From: Candidatus Zhuqueibacterota bacterium
GTDB lineage: Bacteria; Zhuqueibacterota; Zhuqueibacteria; Residuimicrobiales; Krinioviventaceae
Length of the DNA stretch: 6,221 nucleotides
NCBI GenBank assembly: GCA_003854995.1
Contig: RQOI01000533.1
Location: 1-6,221, forward strand
Reading direction: 5' to 3'
Below the pieces are notes generated by a model. That model saw nothing but the letters and a program-made list of their open reading frames with translations, made no database searches and was not told where the DNA came from. A program made the position numbers and the translations under genes. This document shows, in pieces, positions 4,891 through 6,221 of this stretch (positions within the stretch are counted from its first letter, which is position 1; every line of letters begins with the position of its first letter).

Positions 4891-6221
4891 GTGTTTAGAA
4901 CCGTAGTAAAAGAAGAACTCCGGGTCCCTGGACGCGTCGAGCACCTGGGAGAACTGCGCGATTTTGTCACGCAGGTGGGGCGCAAGTTCGGCTTTTCGGA
5001 ACGGATCATAAACGCCTTCAAGCTGTCGATCGACGAGGCAGCGACCAATATCATCAAGCACGCCTATCGCGACTGGACAGGGGACATCACGCTCCGCGCC
5101 ATGGCCAAACGCAACAGTCTGACCATGGTCCTCATCGACCAGGGCAAGTACTTTGATCCGCGCCAGGTCAACAGTCCAGATCTGCAGCGCTATGTGGAAA
5201 TTGGCAAAAAAGGCGGCCTCGGCATCTTTATCATGCGCCGGCTTTTGGACGGCATTGAATACCGCAAGTCCGAAGAAGGCAACGAGCTGTGGATGGTGAA
5301 GAACCGGGATGAAGAGAAGAAGAAAAAAATCTCATTCTCGGCGATCCCGCTCAGCCTGAAGATGCGCTACTGGCTCTATTCTCTCGTCATTTTCACCGCC
5401 ATCCTGCTCCTCATCTCCTTCTATAATTTCGTCAATACCAAAAAGGACATCATCGACGGCTATATCAACGCCGGCCGGATTGCCTGCGAATCCTTGGAAG
5501 ACAATCTTCGTCAATACTGGGGATCTGTCGCAGTGACCTCGGACGTCTATAACGCTTTCAAAGAGTTCGGCAGCAAGGAGGTTCCGATCGTCGACGGGGC
5601 TCTCGACGGCATCAAGGCGATCCAGGAGTCGCAGGAACATCGTGGTCGGCTGAAAGAGATCGTCATCACCAACAATCAGGACATGCTCATCGCCAGCTCG
5701 GACTCGTTGAAGAGCGAGACCATCTGGCTGGAGAACACGCGCATCACGCTCGCCGAAGATGCAAAACTGCTGCAAGAGTTCGACAATTCGAGCGCCTTTC
5801 TGCTGCACGATGCAAATGACGCCAAAATGATCGACATTGTCTGGCCGATTCTGGAGGATGATCAGACCAAGCTGGCGACGACCCATTTCTATATCGACTA
5901 TGCGCTCGTGCAAAAGGATATCAACAGATATGTTCGCAGTCTCATCGGCGAAGTGCTGCTCATCTGGGGCTTGGTCTCCGCCAGCCTCTTTCTGCTGATT
6001 TATGTCGTCATGTACCCGTTCCAGCGTCTGCAGGTGTGGGTGAAAAACCTCAACACACCTGGCGCGTCGGAAGATATGGATATCGATGCATCGACCGAGA
6101 TCGGCGCCATTGCGCAGGCGTTCAGCGATGTCACGAATCAGCTCAAACGTTCGCAGGTCGATCTCGCCGAGCAGGAGCGGCTGCAGCAGGAGATGCACAT
6201 CGCCAAGCAGATTCAGCAGAC
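4891..6221 (+). CDS. Membrane partner-switching protein: RsbW-like kinase domain, periplasmic sensor, HAMP and start of a probable PP2C (RsbU/SpoIIE-like) phosphatase, 3'-truncated
   Basis: 443 residues are visible and no stop occurs before the edge. Residues about 8-140 are a HATPase_c_2/RsbW-like domain. The N-box is DEAATNIIKHAY (Glu49, Asn53), the G1 box DQGKYFDP (Asp83, Gly85) and the G2 box GKKGGLGIFIMRRLLD (Gly105-Gly111), so ATP-binding residues are intact. Transmembrane helices lie at about 158-180 and 351-375. The about 170 residues between them should be periplasmic and contain IVITNNQDMLIASSD, resembling a Cache-type sensor strand. A HAMP-like segment (about 376-422, with TEIGAIAQAF) follows, then EQERLQQEMHIAKQIQQ, the usual lead-in to SpoIIE/PP2C phosphatases. 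RsbW-type kinases phosphorylate STAS anti-sigma antagonists and PP2C partners remove the phosphate; having both in one sensor protein is unusual. The phosphatase is inferred from its first residues; a GGDEF or other output cannot be excluded. Confidence 0.88.
   Translation, partial: MFRTVVKEELRVPGRVEHLGELRDFVTQVGRKFGFSERIINAFKLSIDEAATNIIKHAYRDWTGDITLRAMAKRNSLTMVLIDQGKYFDPRQVNSPDLQRYVEIGKKGGLGIFIMRRLLDGIEYRKSEEGNELWMVKNRDEEKKKKISFSAIPLSLKMRYWLYSLVIFTAILLLISFYNFVNTKKDIIDGYINAGRIACESLEDNLRQYWGSVAVTSDVYNAFKEFGSKEVPIVDGALDGIKAIQESQEHRGRLKEIVITNNQDMLIASSDSLKSETIWLENTRITLAEDAKLLQEFDNSSAFLLHDANDAKMIDIVWPILEDDQTKLATTHFYIDYALVQKDINRYVRSLIGEVLLIWGLVSASLFLLIYVVMYPFQRLQVWVKNLNTPGASEDMDIDASTEIGAIAQAFSDVTNQLKRSQVDLAEQERLQQEMHIAKQIQQ
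5362..6015 (+). other. Transmembrane-flanked periplasmic sensor region
   Basis: Helix 1 is YWLYSLVIFTAILLLISFYN (about residues 160-179) after a lysine-rich EEKKKK stretch, which fits a cytoplasmic N-terminal domain by the positive-inside rule. Helix 2 spans about residues 351-375 (LIGEVLLIWGLVSASLFLLI and following). The loop begins with a helix (DIIDGYINAGRIACESLEDN), then has a beta-type segment around residues 255-270 and another near HFYIDYALV (332-340). This resembles Cache-family ligand sensors by layout only; the ligand is unknown. Confidence 0.75.

Noticed and set aside
5332..6198. Minus-strand reading frame of 288 codons
   Set aside because: It lies fully antisense to the sensor and HAMP part of the switch gene, whose plus-strand domains are clear; no known motif is visible in the antisense product.
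1..6221. tRNA, rRNA, riboswitch, CRISPR array, transposon ends or attachment sites
   Set aside because: Coding sequence fills nearly the whole window, and no direct DNA repeats, terminal inverted repeats or RNA-like conserved blocks were seen on either strand.

Overview
The window looks like a fragment of one plus-strand operon from a Gram-negative bacterium of the broad FCB type (Calditrichota, KSB1, Zixibacteria, Ignavibacteria and similar lineages). The clues are a C-terminal NYPNPF/FlgD-like tail of the kind used as a type IX secretion (T9SS) sorting domain, a PorV/PorQ-like outer-membrane barrel next to it, and a RsbW/RsbU-type partner-switching protein. The phylum is inferred from gene content only; no RNA gene or other taxonomic marker is present. 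GC content is moderate to high and changes along the window.

Layout: (1) 1-2847 is the 3' part of a large secreted or surface protein, open to the left edge. It carries at least five divergent immunoglobulin/CARDB-like units repeating about every 126 residues, an unassigned beta-rich region, and a 100-residue FlgD-like C-terminal domain. (2) 2848-4872 is a complete gene whose ATG directly follows the TAG of the first gene. It encodes a signal peptide, a PorV-like barrel, a charged helical linker and about five TPR-like units. (3) After an 18-base gap with a GAGG ribosome-binding site, a GTG-started gene runs from 4891 off the right edge. It encodes a RsbW-like ATPase/kinase domain, a transmembrane segment, a probable periplasmic sensor, a second transmembrane segment, HAMP, and the first residues of what is probably a PP2C/SpoIIE-type phosphatase.

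Working model (inference): the first protein is an exported adhesin-like or structural protein, and the second is an outer-membrane partner with a periplasmic TPR scaffold, possibly a T9SS shuttle-like factor. The third is a membrane-spanning switch carrying both opposing activities of a partner-switching circuit, kinase before the sensor and phosphatase after it. Tight spacing suggests co-transcription, so envelope status and regulation may be linked. I see no promoter, terminator, RNA gene, mobile element or CRISPR array, and no non-coding stretch longer than 18 bases.
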